Source: an uncultured Tenacibaculum sp. (lineage in GTDB: Bacteria; Bacteroidota; Bacteroidia; Flavobacteriales; Flavobacteriaceae). Taken from it: a stretch of 64,000 nucleotides of DNA. This document shows, in pieces, positions 28,560 through 37,878 of the stretch; positions within the stretch are counted from its first letter, which is position 1; each line of letters starts with the position of its first letter. The notes under the pieces are model-generated. The model was not told where the DNA came from and ran no database searches. It saw only the letters and a list, made by a program, of their open reading frames with translations. The translations under genes and the position numbers were made by a program. The stretch is from NCBI GenBank assembly GCA_947497895.1, contig CANMIL010000002.1:310001-374000 (forward strand), given 5' to 3'.

Positions 28560-29597
28560 ATGAAATATACAACCTTACCAAATACAGATATAAAAGTTTC
28601 TAAGATTTGCCTAGGTACCATGACTTGGGGAAATCAGAATACTGAAGCCGAAGGACATGAGCAAATGGATTATGCTCTTGAGCAAGGTGTTAATTTTTTT
28701 GATGTAGCTGAGCTATATCCAGTACCTGCAAACGCTGAAACCTATGGTGATACCGAAAGAATAATTGGAACTTGGTTTCAAAAAACAGGAAACCGTGATA
28801 AGGTGGTTTTGGCGACTAAAATTGCTGGAGCTGGTGACTATACTGCGCATATTCGTAAAGATGGATTCAGTAAACGTGCAATTAAAGAAGCTGTTGAAGG
28901 TAGCTTACAACGTTTACAAACTGATTATATCGATTTGTACCAATTACACTGGCCTGAAAGAGGTGTAAACTGTTTTGGAGTGCGCGATTATCCTTATAAA
29001 GTTTCTGCAAAAGAAGCTGAAAATCATTTAGAGATTTTAGAAACGTTAAACGATTTTGTGAAGCAAGGAGTTATTAAGCATATCGGTTTGTCGAATGAAA
29101 CTCCTTGGGGAACGATGAAGTATTTACAAACTTCGGAACAACATAATTTACCAAGACCAGTAACAATTCAAAACTCTTATTCGTTAATTCATCGTGCCTA
29201 TGAATACGGAATGTCAGAGGTGTCTTTACGAGAAGATATTGGTTTGTTAGCATATTCACCTTTAGCTTTTGGAGTATTGTCTGGAAAGTATTTAGGAGGG
29301 AAGAAACCTGAAGGAGCTCGTGTAACGTTGTTCCCAAACTTTAGCAGGTATTCTACTGCTGAATCTGCAAAAGCGGTTGAAAAGTATCAGGAAATAGCTC
29401 AAAAGCATGATTTAACTTTGGCTGAATTATCGTTAGCTTATGTAAATCAATTACCATTTGTAACCAGTAATATTATTGGTGCTACCAAAATGGATCAATT
29501 AAAGGAGAATATTAATTCTATTAATATTGATCTTTCAAAAGATATTTTAAAAGAAATTGAAACGGTACATAGTTTAATACCAAATCCAGCACCGTAA
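28560..29597 (+). CDS. Aldo/keto reductase
   Basis: The 345-residue NADP(H)-dependent oxidoreductase resembles the Tas/YajO-type branch. It has the catalytic Asp-Tyr pair in FFDVAELYP, the Lys in VLATKIAGAG and His in YQLHWPERG. LLAYSPLAFGVLSGKY and the coenzyme-binding IIGATKMDQLKENI complete the barrel. The physiological aldehyde or ketone is unknown. It follows pgk and ends at a bidirectional terminator shared with trpS. Confidence 0.9.
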   Translation: MKYTTLPNTDIKVSKICLGTMTWGNQNTEAEGHEQMDYALEQGVNFFDVAELYPVPANAETYGDTERIIGTWFQKTGNRDKVVLATKIAGAGDYTAHIRKDGFSKRAIKEAVEGSLQRLQTDYIDLYQLHWPERGVNCFGVRDYPYKVSAKEAENHLEILETLNDFVKQGVIKHIGLSNETPWGTMKYLQTSEQHNLPRPVTIQNSYSLIHRAYEYGMSEVSLREDIGLLAYSPLAFGVLSGKYLGGKKPEGARVTLFPNFSRYSTAESAKAVEKYQEIAQKHDLTLAELSLAYVNQLPFVTSNIIGATKMDQLKENINSINIDLSKDILKEIETVHSLIPNPAP

Positions 29598-29618
29598 ATT
29601 GTTGGAAGTATAAATTAA

Positions 29619-29652
29619 TAAAAAAGCGAGAATGTTAATTCTCGCTTTTTTA
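29619..29652. terminator. Bidirectional terminator between the reductase and trpS
   Basis: GCGAGAAT and ATTCTCGC, with a GTTA loop, are flanked by six A on one side and six T on the other. It can therefore stop both convergent genes. Confidence 0.93.
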
Positions 29653-29669
29653 TTTATAATCTTAGGTGT

Positions 29670-30638
29670 TTAATACCCTATTTTTTTACGTAATCTTTGT
29701 AAAACATCTTGAGCAACTTCTCTAGCTTTATTTGCTCCAACCGTTAAAGCTTCATCAATTTCATGACGATTCTCCATATAATGATTGTACTTCGCTCTAA
29801 TATCAGCGAACTGCTCAATAATTAATTCATATAAAGCCTGTTTTGCATGTCCGTAACCATAGTTTCCTCCTTCGTAATTTGCTCTCATTTCAGCAATTTG
29901 CTCTTCATTAGCCAATAACTTGTACAACGCAAAAACATTATCTGTATCCGGATTTTTAGGTTCTTCTAAAGGAGTACTATCCGTTTGAATTCCCATGATT
30001 TGTTTTCTCAGCTTTTTGTCTGGTAAGAAAATATTGATAACGTTATTTCTAGATTTACTCATCTTTTCACCATCAATACCAGGAATTAACTTTGTTTCTT
30101 CGTTAATTTTAGCTTGAGGTGGAACTAAAGTTTCTCCAATAATATTGTTAATTCTGTTGGCTACATCACGTGAAATTTCCAAGTGCTGTAATTGATCTTT
30201 ACCAACAGGAACAATCTCAGCATCGTATAATAATATATCCGCTGCCATTAACATTGGATAAGTAAATAAACCAGCATTCACATCTGCCAAACGATCTGCT
30301 TTATCCTTAAAACTATGTGCTAAGGTTAATCGTTGGTATGGGAAATAACAACTTAAGTACCAAGATAATTCTGCAACTTCAGGAATATCACTTTGACGAT
30401 AAAACACGGTTTTATTAATATCAATACCACAAGCAAGCCAAGTTGCAGCAACACTATAGGTATTCTCACGCAGTTGCTCTCCCTCTTTAATTTGCGTTAA
30501 AGAGTGCATATCTGCAATAAAAATAAAAGATTCATTGTTGGAGTCGTTAGCCATTTGAATAGCTGGTAAAATAGCTCCCAATAAATTTCCTAAGTGTGGT
30601 GTTCCTGTACTTTGAACTCCCGTTAAAATTCTCGCCAT
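29670..30638 (-). CDS. trpS: Tryptophan--tRNA ligase
   Basis: This class Ib synthetase charges tRNA-Trp. The 322-residue protein has the HIGH-type motif as GTPHLGNLLGA and the KMSKS motif as EKMSKSRNN, with the usual QLQHLEISRDVANR block. Length is normal. It is monocistronic and divergent from the plsC2 gene. Confidence 0.96.
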   Translation of the reverse strand: MARILTGVQSTGTPHLGNLLGAILPAIQMANDSNNESFIFIADMHSLTQIKEGEQLRENTYSVAATWLACGIDINKTVFYRQSDIPEVAELSWYLSCYFPYQRLTLAHSFKDKADRLADVNAGLFTYPMLMAADILLYDAEIVPVGKDQLQHLEISRDVANRINNIIGETLVPPQAKINEETKLIPGIDGEKMSKSRNNVINIFLPDKKLRKQIMGIQTDSTPLEEPKNPDTDNVFALYKLLANEEQIAEMRANYEGGNYGYGHAKQALYELIIEQFADIRAKYNHYMENRHEIDEALTVGANKAREVAQDVLQRLRKKIGY

Positions 30639-30814
30639 TGGTTATTTATATATAAAATTGTTTATATCTGGTTGTTTAAAATTTGCAAATAGTTCATTTC
30701 TAAAACAAGAAATAAATATCATCGCAGTTATCTTATAGATCCTATGTGAATTGTTTTATAGCAACACAAGACGGGCAAAAATAAGCTTTAAATTTATCAA
30801 ACAAAAGAAATTAC

Positions 30815-30822
30815 TACATTCG
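30815..30822 (+). promoter_or_regulatory. Near-consensus -7 box before the second plsC
   Basis: TACATTCG differs at one base from TAnnTTTG and lies 5 bp before the ATG at 30828, suggesting a very short leader. Confidence 0.3.
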
Positions 30823-30827
30823 CATTT

Positions 30828-31592
30828 ATGAAGTATTTTAAAATTCCTTTTCTTTTCATCTGGAGGTTGTGGTTTTACATTTTAATGTTTAGTACCATAC
30901 TTATTATGATGCCTGTACTTTTAGTACTTACTTCGAACGAAAAATACTACCCGACATTTTGGAAAATGATTAGAGCTTGGTCCTTTTTGTTGGTGTATGG
31001 AATGGGGTTTCGTTTGAAAATTGAGAGAGATGAGCATATTAAAAAGGATAAGAGCTACTTGTTCATAGCAAATCATGCTTCTATGATTGATCCCTGGATT
31101 ATGATTATAATGAGCAAAAATCCAATTGTTTTTGTAGGAAAAAAAGAGCTGGTAAAAATTCCAGTTTTTGGTTTTTTCTATAAAAAAGTGGTGATTATGG
31201 TAGATAGAGGTTCTGATAAAAGTAGAAAGCGAGTTTACCAAATGGCTAAAGAGAAGTTAAAAAATGGAACGAGTGTTGGTATTTTTCCTGAAGGACTTGT
31301 TCCCGAAGAAGAAGTTGTACTGGCTCCTTTTAAAAATGGGGCTTTTAGCTTAGCTATTGAACATAAAATCCCTATTGTTCCACAGGTTTATTACGATTCT
31401 AAGAGGTTTTTTTCCTGGAATATCTACAAAGGAGGTCCTGGTACTATTCGAATAAAGCAGGGGCGTTTTATAGAAACAAAAGACAAAAAAATAGGCGACA
31501 GAAAAGAATTAAGAGACCAAGCTTATGATATGATTTATCAAGAATTAAGTAATGATAAACGATATATGGTCGATACAAACAAAAAGTTTTAA
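30828..31592 (+). CDS. plsC: 1-acyl-sn-glycerol-3-phosphate acyltransferase, second copy
   Basis: The 254-residue protein has an N-terminal membrane helix (about 8-35), the HX4D motif as NHASMID and FPEGLVPEEE in place of the classic FPEGTR. The protein differs strongly from the copy at 9975. The changed substrate-motif end suggests a different acyl acceptor or donor, but that is inference. It is monocistronic. Confidence 0.9.
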   Translation: MKYFKIPFLFIWRLWFYILMFSTILIMMPVLLVLTSNEKYYPTFWKMIRAWSFLLVYGMGFRLKIERDEHIKKDKSYLFIANHASMIDPWIMIIMSKNPIVFVGKKELVKIPVFGFFYKKVVIMVDRGSDKSRKRVYQMAKEKLKNGTSVGIFPEGLVPEEEVVLAPFKNGAFSLAIEHKIPIVPQVYYDSKRFFSWNIYKGGPGTIRIKQGRFIETKDKKIGDRKELRDQAYDMIYQELSNDKRYMVDTNKKF

Positions 31593-31838
31593 TATTTTTG
31601 CCAACGAAATTTCTGAAGGGTAGCGGTTTAAACTAGTGATTTCTTGCTGTTTTATTTCCTTTTTCGCAAGGAATTTAAGAAAAAAATCATTATATTTAAG
31701 ACTGATACTTAAAGATAGAAGCTTTTAGAAGCAAAGCGAACCCGTAATTTGAAATCAAGTGTTGTGCCTTGAATCATATTACGCAGGCGCTGTGTTTACT
31801 CCCCCACATTATAATAGTCCTGATACAATGTAATATTG
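31593..31838 (+). other. Long leader or intergenic region before the two-component genes
   Basis: An exact -7 box (TATTTTTG at 31594-31601) overlaps the end of plsC and points toward the response regulator 238 bp away. The space contains no convincing ORF, but it has a GC-richer part near 31780-31800 (GCAGGCGCTGTG). It could be a long leader or hold a small RNA. Confidence 0.35.
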
Positions 31839-32564
31839 ATGAGTAAACGTATGATAAAGATTGTCTTGATTGATGATGAGAATGATGCTTTAGAGGCATT
31901 AGAGTGGAAAATAAGGAAATGTAGACCGAATGAAGATTTTAGCATTGTAAAATGTAGTTCTCCCGTTATTGCGTCTGATATAATTAGAGAAATTAATCCA
32001 GATATTGTTTTTTTAGATATTCAAATGTTGGAAATGGATGGGTTTACTTTTCTGAACAATTTTCCCAATAGAGGATTTGATGTGGTTTTTACAACTGCCC
32101 ATGATGAGTATGGTGTAAAGGCAGTGAAGGCGAATGCTTTGGACTACCTTTTAAAACCAATAGATTTAGATGAGTTGCAACTTACTTTCGAAAAGGTTAA
32201 AAAGCGATTTTATTATAGAAAGAAAGATACCAAAGTAGTAAATAAAATAAATATTTCTGCTGATGGAAAGGTGTATCTGGTAGATAAGAAAGATGTTATT
32301 TACTTGAAAGCTGATAAGAGCTACACCACTATTTTCTTAACGGAAGAAAGGCGAATTGTTGCTACAAAAACATTAAAAGAAGTTCAAAAAAAATTCGGGT
32401 TTCCTGAGTTTTATAGAGTACATAATTCCTATGTAATTAATCTTAATTGCGTTACGGAATATAATAGAGGCTCAAGCGAATTAACATTAATTGATGGAAC
32501 CGTTGTAAGTGTGAGTAGGCGTAAGAAGAATGAGTTGGTGGAAATGTTACAATTGGATAGATAA
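31839..32564 (+). CDS. LytTR family response regulator
   Basis: The 241-residue protein has an N-terminal receiver domain, with acidic residues in LIDDENDA and the phospho-acceptor Asp in IVFLDIQMLEMDG, and KPI as the conserved lysine block. The C-terminal LytTR DNA-binding domain (about 140-240) contains IYLKADKSYTTIFL and FYRVHNSYVINL. The ATG at 31839 is preferred over the TTG before it. It is 3 bp upstream of its sensor kinase gene. Confidence 0.92.
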   Translation: MSKRMIKIVLIDDENDALEALEWKIRKCRPNEDFSIVKCSSPVIASDIIREINPDIVFLDIQMLEMDGFTFLNNFPNRGFDVVFTTAHDEYGVKAVKANALDYLLKPIDLDELQLTFEKVKKRFYYRKKDTKVVNKINISADGKVYLVDKKDVIYLKADKSYTTIFLTEERRIVATKTLKEVQKKFGFPEFYRVHNSYVINLNCVTEYNRGSSELTLIDGTVVSVSRRKKNELVEMLQLDR

Positions 32565-32567
32565 TTA

Positions 32568-33899
32568 ATGTTTCTTGATATTACTTCTGGTTTTTACTCT
32601 TGGATAAGAGGAGGACTTTCTGTTCTTTTCATTTATCACTTTATCTTTTATTTATTAAATAGAGATAAGCTCAATAAGTATTACAGTATCTACTTGTTTT
32701 GCATTGTTGTATATTTAACTAGAGATGTTTTTACAAGTGAAAATGTCATATTGTTTTATCAATACATTAGTTTTTCAATTCAGTATGTAGCGTATTTTTA
32801 CTTTATTCAATTTTGTAGAAGTTTAACGAGAAGCCGCAAAGGGTTTCCGAAGTTAGATGCAATAGCTTATAAGTTTTCTTGGATACTTATTTTATTCGCA
32901 ATAACCTTAGTCGCTGTTCAGTTTTTTTATGGGTACGAAATTCAAAAGAAAGTGGTGGGGTTATCCGTACCTCTTGCTTCTTTTTGCTCTCTTTTGATTT
33001 TTTATATGTTGGCTAAAAGTAAATCGAGGCATACTAGGTATTTACTTATTGGGTGTGTGTTTTTCTTGATAGCTGCAAATATTAGTTCCGTTAAGATGCT
33101 AAAAGGGGAGTATTACCTAATTGATTGGCCAGTGCATAGAATGTTCTATTACTTTGTTGGAGCATTTGCACAGAGTATAATATTTACGGCATTAATAAGC
33201 AGTTACTTGAAAGAGATTTTTGAGAAGAAACAACGGGCAGAATTGGATTTGTTGAAACAAAAAAACCAAATAGCTCAGTTAAAAATGGTGGCGCTTAAAA
33301 GTCAAATGAATCCACATTTTTTATTTAATTCATTGAACTCGATTAATAACTATGTGATTCAGAATAAAGTTGAAGAAGCTTCTAATTTCATTACTAAATT
33401 CTCAATGCTTGTAAGAAAGGTACTTCAAGTAACCAATGAGAATTCAATTAGTTTAGAGGAAGAGTTACAAATACTTTCAGTTTACATAAAGCTAGAGCAA
33501 ATGAGAGTAAAGAATGGGTTTAGTTTTGAAACGCAGATTGATAAAAGTATTAAAGTGTCAAAGTTAAAAGTGGTGCCACTTTTTCTCCAACCTTTTATAG
33601 AAAATGCTATTTGGCATGGGTTGAGTTTTAAAGAAGGAGAAAAAAGAATTAAGCTCTCAATTTACAAGTTGGATAAAATGGTAAAAGTTTTAATTCAAGA
33701 TAATGGAATTGGAATAAAAAGAAGTAAAATTAAAAGTTTACATACAAGTTCTAATCGAAAATCATTTGGTATTAATATCGTAAAAGAACGTATGGAAATT
33801 ATGTATGGAAAAGCTGTTGATATTCATATAAAAGACTTGAGCGATGGACAAGAAACAGGAACTCAAATTTCTATTGTTTTTCCTTTAAAATTAGCTTAA
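32568..33899 (+). CDS. LytS-type sensor histidine kinase
   Basis: The 443-residue protein has seven or so N-terminal membrane helices (7TMR-like, about 10-220), a short coiled segment, then the His_kinase domain with the phospho-acceptor His in QMNPHFLFNSLNSINNYV. A C-terminal HATPase domain (FLQPFIENAIWHG and QDNGIGI) follows. With the LytTR regulator 3 bp upstream it forms a two-component pair. The signal and target genes are unknown. Confidence 0.92.
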   Translation: MFLDITSGFYSWIRGGLSVLFIYHFIFYLLNRDKLNKYYSIYLFCIVVYLTRDVFTSENVILFYQYISFSIQYVAYFYFIQFCRSLTRSRKGFPKLDAIAYKFSWILILFAITLVAVQFFYGYEIQKKVVGLSVPLASFCSLLIFYMLAKSKSRHTRYLLIGCVFFLIAANISSVKMLKGEYYLIDWPVHRMFYYFVGAFAQSIIFTALISSYLKEIFEKKQRAELDLLKQKNQIAQLKMVALKSQMNPHFLFNSLNSINNYVIQNKVEEASNFITKFSMLVRKVLQVTNENSISLEEELQILSVYIKLEQMRVKNGFSFETQIDKSIKVSKLKVVPLFLQPFIENAIWHGLSFKEGEKRIKLSIYKLDKMVKVLIQDNGIGIKRSKIKSLHTSSNRKSFGINIVKERMEIMYGKAVDIHIKDLSDGQETGTQISIVFPLKLA

Positions 33900-34060
33900 T
33901 ACGAGTTAGTAAACACCAGTTATTGCTCGATGTCAGTTGTTTGTTTAAGTTTTTCAGCCAATGGCATAATTCAGAGAAAATGAAGCATAATCTTTTGTAA
34001 TTTAGACACATGAAAAGAAAGGGATTGTGATTTTAGGGGGAACTCACAGTTTTATTCGAG

Positions 34061-34090
34061 AAAAGATCAAGAATTGCTTGATCTTTTCTT
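34061..34090 (+). terminator. Terminator downstream of the histidine kinase
   Basis: AAAAGATCAAG and CTTGATCTTTT form an 11-bp perfect stem with an AATTG loop, about 160 bp after the kinase stop. Confidence 0.7.
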
Positions 34091-34164
34091 TATGCTACAA
34101 TATTAGGAAGAAGAATATGAATTCTTGGATTATAACTAGAAATGGTGATACTTTATACTAAGTA

Positions 34165-34635
34165 TTACCATTTTTTATAGGGTAACTTACTTAGGTTTGA
34201 ATTGTAATATTTGATATCACCAGTTACTTCTTTTGATAACCAATTTGGTTTTGAAAAAGCTTCATTTTCTGAGTTAAGTTCAATTTCAGCAATCACCAAG
34301 CCTTCGTTATCACCAAAAAACTCATCTATTTCATATATATGATTTTCTATTTTAACAAGATATCTGAACTTCTCAATAACGCCTTCTTCACATAAATGGA
34401 ATAAACTATCAGCTTCTGATTTACTGATTTGTTTTTCCCACTCAAATCGGGTCGTACCTTCTTTATTTGACGGTCCTTTTATAGTTAAAAAGCCTTCATT
34501 ATCCTTTATTCTAACTCTAACAACACGTTCTTTATGAGAGTTTAAAAAACCTTGTTTAATATAAACTTTTTTAAAAGCTTGGTCCTTGAAATCATTGGAA
34601 GAAACCAAGAATTTACGTTCAATTTCTACAGACAT
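34165..34635 (-). CDS. CYTH domain protein
   Basis: The 156-residue protein has the hallmark EIERKFLV near its start, then alternating basic and acidic strands (VVRVRIKDNEGFLTIKG, FEWEKQIS and EIDEFFGDNEGLVIAEIEL). These line the phosphate-binding tunnel of CYTH enzymes. Members hydrolyse tripolyphosphate or long phosphate esters; the substrate is not determinable. It is divergent from porZ, and a hairpin (34143-34170) overlaps its stop. Confidence 0.9.
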   Translation of the reverse strand: MSVEIERKFLVSSNDFKDQAFKKVYIKQGFLNSHKERVVRVRIKDNEGFLTIKGPSNKEGTTRFEWEKQISKSEADSLFHLCEEGVIEKFRYLVKIENHIYEIDEFFGDNEGLVIAEIELNSENEAFSKPNWLSKEVTGDIKYYNSNLSKLPYKKW

Positions 34636-34824
34636 AAAAAATCAAATTTGTACGAATGTACTGCTTTTTAACGTTAATAATAATATCTTTGATGTTAGGA
34701 CAAAGTATTTCAAAGTTGATGTTTTCTATGTGGTTGATTTTCTTTGAGAAATGATTAGTGAAAATAAGTATTGAAGCTTCTGTCTTTCATCTTTGAAATT
34801 AAATATTAAAATCAAGTTGTTCAG

Positions 34825-37149
34825 GTGAAAAAAATACTACCATTTTTTCTACTTTTTTTCAATATCGCATTATTCTCTCAGGTAGACTATTCTGATAGTT
34901 GGGAAGACTTATATTCTTATTCAAATGTAAAGGATTTTACCAAGGAAGGTAATTTTATTTATGCTTTGGCGGATAATGCTGTGTTTATATATAACGAAAC
35001 CTCCAATGAGACGAGTAAAATATCCTCAATTCATGGGTTGTCAGGTGGAACAACTTCCGCATTACACTATAGTAGTTCTTTAGAAAGGCTAGTTATTGGT
35101 TACGAAGATGGATTGTTAGAAGTCGTAAATAATGATGGTAGAATAACAAAGTCTCCTGAGATCACAAATTTTAATCAGACGGGAGAAAAAAGAATCAATC
35201 ATATTTACGAGTTTAATAATAAGCTTTATTTATCAACACCGTTTGCTATTGTTGTTTATGATATTGAAAGGTTAGAGTTTGGAGATACTTATTTTATAGG
35301 CTTCGGATCTTCTGATTTAGAAATTAACCAAATTACCGTAAATAATGGGCAAATCTATGCGGCTACTGAAGATGGTATTTACATAGCCGATGTAAATAAC
35401 CCGAATCTGATAGATTTTAATAATTGGACGAGAACGTTTACAGGAAATTTCACCAACATTTCTGTGTTCAATAATCAGATTTTCACATCAAGAGGAAATC
35501 AGTTACTTAGAATTCAAGGATCGAATATTAATACAGTTAGAACATTTGCAGAAAACATAAGAGGAATTAAAAGTTCTAACAATAGCCTTATAGTTGCATT
35601 GAGTAATACTGCTGTGGTTTTAAATACAGGTTTGGCGGTTGTAAAACAAATAACTGCGAATACAAATTTTAATTTTCAGTTGAATAACGCGTATGAAGAG
35701 AATGGAGATGTTTATTTAGGAACTACGACTTTCGGTATTTTAAAAACATTTAATGGAAGTGCTTTTCAAGAAATTCATCCTGAAGGGCCAATGTTTAATG
35801 ATATTTTTTCAATGGATGTTCATAATAGTAATTTGTGGTTAGTCTATGGAGGATATGATGTTACTTACACCCCCTCAGGAAATAGGAAGGGATTCTCTAA
35901 TTTTAACGGTCAAAATTGGAACAATTTCCCTTATGATTCAAATACACCATTTGCGGATTTGGTTTCTGTAAATATTAATAAAAATGAAGAAAATTCGGTT
36001 TTTATAAGTTCGTTTGGAGATATCACGGGAGCCGAAATAAATACCCCATTAACTGGAGGTTTGTTGAGTATTCAAGATGGTCAAATCCAAAACTTTTACA
36101 ATCAATTAAATAGTCCTTTAGAAGATATTGTAGAGGATATTCCAAATAGAGTCACTATTCGTGTAAGCGGATCAGCTTTTGATAGACAAGGAAATTTATG
36201 GGTTACTAATATTGGAGTTTCGCAAAGGTTAAAAAAGTTGTCAGCTAGTGGTCAATGGACAGGATATGACATTGAATCGATTATTAATTTTAGTAAAATT
36301 GGACTCAATGAAATCGAAGTTGATAGGTTTAATAATGTTTGGATTGGAACTCGAGCAAATGGCTTGTTAGCATACAATGAAAATGGAGACCGAAAGGAGG
36401 CTTTGATTTCGGAAGTCAATAGAGGCGATTTGCCTAGTAATAATGTGAGAACGATTGGAGTCGATCGAAATAATAGAATATGGATTGGAACATCCGTAGG
36501 ATTAGTAGTTTTTAATAATGCTTCTGGAATTTTCGATAGTAGTATTAATAATGCTGAACCAATTGTAATTTTAGATGAAGGAATTCCTAAAAAGCTCTTA
36601 GGAGATCAAACGATAAACTCTATTGAAATTGATGGAGGGGATAATAAGTGGTTTGGAACCGAAACAGGAGGAGTGCTTTATACAAATCCAAGTGGAGAAA
36701 CAACATTAGCAGCTTTCAATAAAGATAATTCGCCTTTACCTTCAAATAAAATTGTAAAAATAAAAGTGGATGATATCACAGGGAAAGTGTATTTCGCTAC
36801 AAATCGAGGAATGGTCGTGTATAAAAGCGGAGTGGTGCCCTTTGGAGAAAGTTTAGAAGAAGTATATGCCTATCCGAATCCTGCTTTAAGAAAACACGAT
36901 GTTATTACTATTGATGGCCGTAATGGATCCCATTTACCAAAGGGAACGAATGTCAAAATATTAGATGTTGCAGGGAACTTGGTTTTTGAAACAAATGTTG
37001 TTGAAGGTCAGCAATTGGGTGGAGGGAAAGTAACCTGGAACAAGCGCAATTTAGCTGGGACTAAAGTCGCTTCAGGTATTTACGTAGTTTTGCTCTCAAA
37101 TGAAGACAATACAGAATCGGCAACCACTAAAATAGCGATTGTAAACTAA
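34825..37149 (+). CDS. porZ: Type IX secretion protein PorZ
   Basis: PorZ is an outer-membrane-surface component of the type IX secretion system that helps attach anionic lipopolysaccharide to cargo. The 774-residue protein has a signal peptide ending ALFSQ, then two-component-regulator-propeller repeats (for example GLSGGTTSALHY, IWIGTSVGLVVFNN, KWFGTETGGVLYT). It ends in a type IX sorting-like tail (YAYPNPALRKHDVITI and AGTKVASGIYVVLL). The start is a GTG. Its stop overlaps the recO start by one base, so they are co-translated. Confidence 0.92.
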   Translation: MKKILPFFLLFFNIALFSQVDYSDSWEDLYSYSNVKDFTKEGNFIYALADNAVFIYNETSNETSKISSIHGLSGGTTSALHYSSSLERLVIGYEDGLLEVVNNDGRITKSPEITNFNQTGEKRINHIYEFNNKLYLSTPFAIVVYDIERLEFGDTYFIGFGSSDLEINQITVNNGQIYAATEDGIYIADVNNPNLIDFNNWTRTFTGNFTNISVFNNQIFTSRGNQLLRIQGSNINTVRTFAENIRGIKSSNNSLIVALSNTAVVLNTGLAVVKQITANTNFNFQLNNAYEENGDVYLGTTTFGILKTFNGSAFQEIHPEGPMFNDIFSMDVHNSNLWLVYGGYDVTYTPSGNRKGFSNFNGQNWNNFPYDSNTPFADLVSVNINKNEENSVFISSFGDITGAEINTPLTGGLLSIQDGQIQNFYNQLNSPLEDIVEDIPNRVTIRVSGSAFDRQGNLWVTNIGVSQRLKKLSASGQWTGYDIESIINFSKIGLNEIEVDRFNNVWIGTRANGLLAYNENGDRKEALISEVNRGDLPSNNVRTIGVDRNNRIWIGTSVGLVVFNNASGIFDSSINNAEPIVILDEGIPKKLLGDQTINSIEIDGGDNKWFGTETGGVLYTNPSGETTLAAFNKDNSPLPSNKIVKIKVDDITGKVYFATNRGMVVYKSGVVPFGESLEEVYAYPNPALRKHDVITIDGRNGSHLPKGTNVKILDVAGNLVFETNVVEGQQLGGGKVTWNKRNLAGTKVASGIYVVLLSNEDNTESATTKIAIVN

Positions 37150-37871
37150 TGGCAATTGTTAATACAAAAGCTATCGTATTTGGTGCAATTAAGTACGGTG
37201 ATACCAGTTTAATTGTGAAGTGTTTCACTCTTGAAGATGGAGTTAAGTCGTATATGGTAAAAGGAGTACTAAGTTCAAAAAAAGGGAAGCTCAAAACAGC
37301 GTATTTTCAACCATTAACCCAGCTACAAATGGTTGCTAATCATAACCATAAAAGTACACTTAATTCAATAAAAGAAGCACGAGTTGTGCATCCTTACAGT
37401 AGTATTCATACCTCTATTGTCAAGCAAACAATTGTTATGTTTCTGTCAGAAATACTGTCAGGTATTATTCAAGAAGAAGAAAAGAATCCTAGTTTATACG
37501 TTTATATTGAAACAGCACTTCTTTGGTTGGATGGTCATAGCGAAATTTCCAACTTTCATTTAGTGTTTTTAATGAATTTATCTAAGTTTTTAGGTTTTTA
37601 TCCAGATACCTCGAATATGGGGAAAAAAGGTTTTAATTTAGCCGAAGGAAGCTTTACCGATTCCGAGCATGAAAATTTAACACTTTATAATGAAGAATTA
37701 ATACTCTTTAAAAAGGTGTTAGGCATAAATTTTGATGCAATAAATGCAATTTCATTAAACAAAAATGAAAGACAAATTATACTCAAAACAATCATTAAAT
37801 ATTTTGAGTTGCATTTGGATGGGTTTAGAAAACCAAAATCGTTAGATATTTTAGAAACTGTGTTTAATTAA
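37149..37871 (+). CDS. recO: DNA repair protein RecO
   Basis: RecO loads RecA onto gaps with RecF and RecR. The 240-residue protein has the N-terminal OB-fold block TKAIVFGAIKYGDTSLIVKCFT and the helical C-terminal domain (VFLMNLSKFLGFYPD). The start overlaps porZ by one base and the next gene follows after 7 bp, forming a porZ-recO-receptor-DUF3817 operon. The zinc cysteines present in some RecO proteins are absent, as is usual in Bacteroidota. Confidence 0.93.
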   Translation: MAIVNTKAIVFGAIKYGDTSLIVKCFTLEDGVKSYMVKGVLSSKKGKLKTAYFQPLTQLQMVANHNHKSTLNSIKEARVVHPYSSIHTSIVKQTIVMFLSEILSGIIQEEEKNPSLYVYIETALLWLDGHSEISNFHLVFLMNLSKFLGFYPDTSNMGKKGFNLAEGSFTDSEHENLTLYNEELILFKKVLGINFDAINAISLNKNERQIILKTIIKYFELHLDGFRKPKSLDILETVFN

Positions 37872-37878
37872 ATAAACA

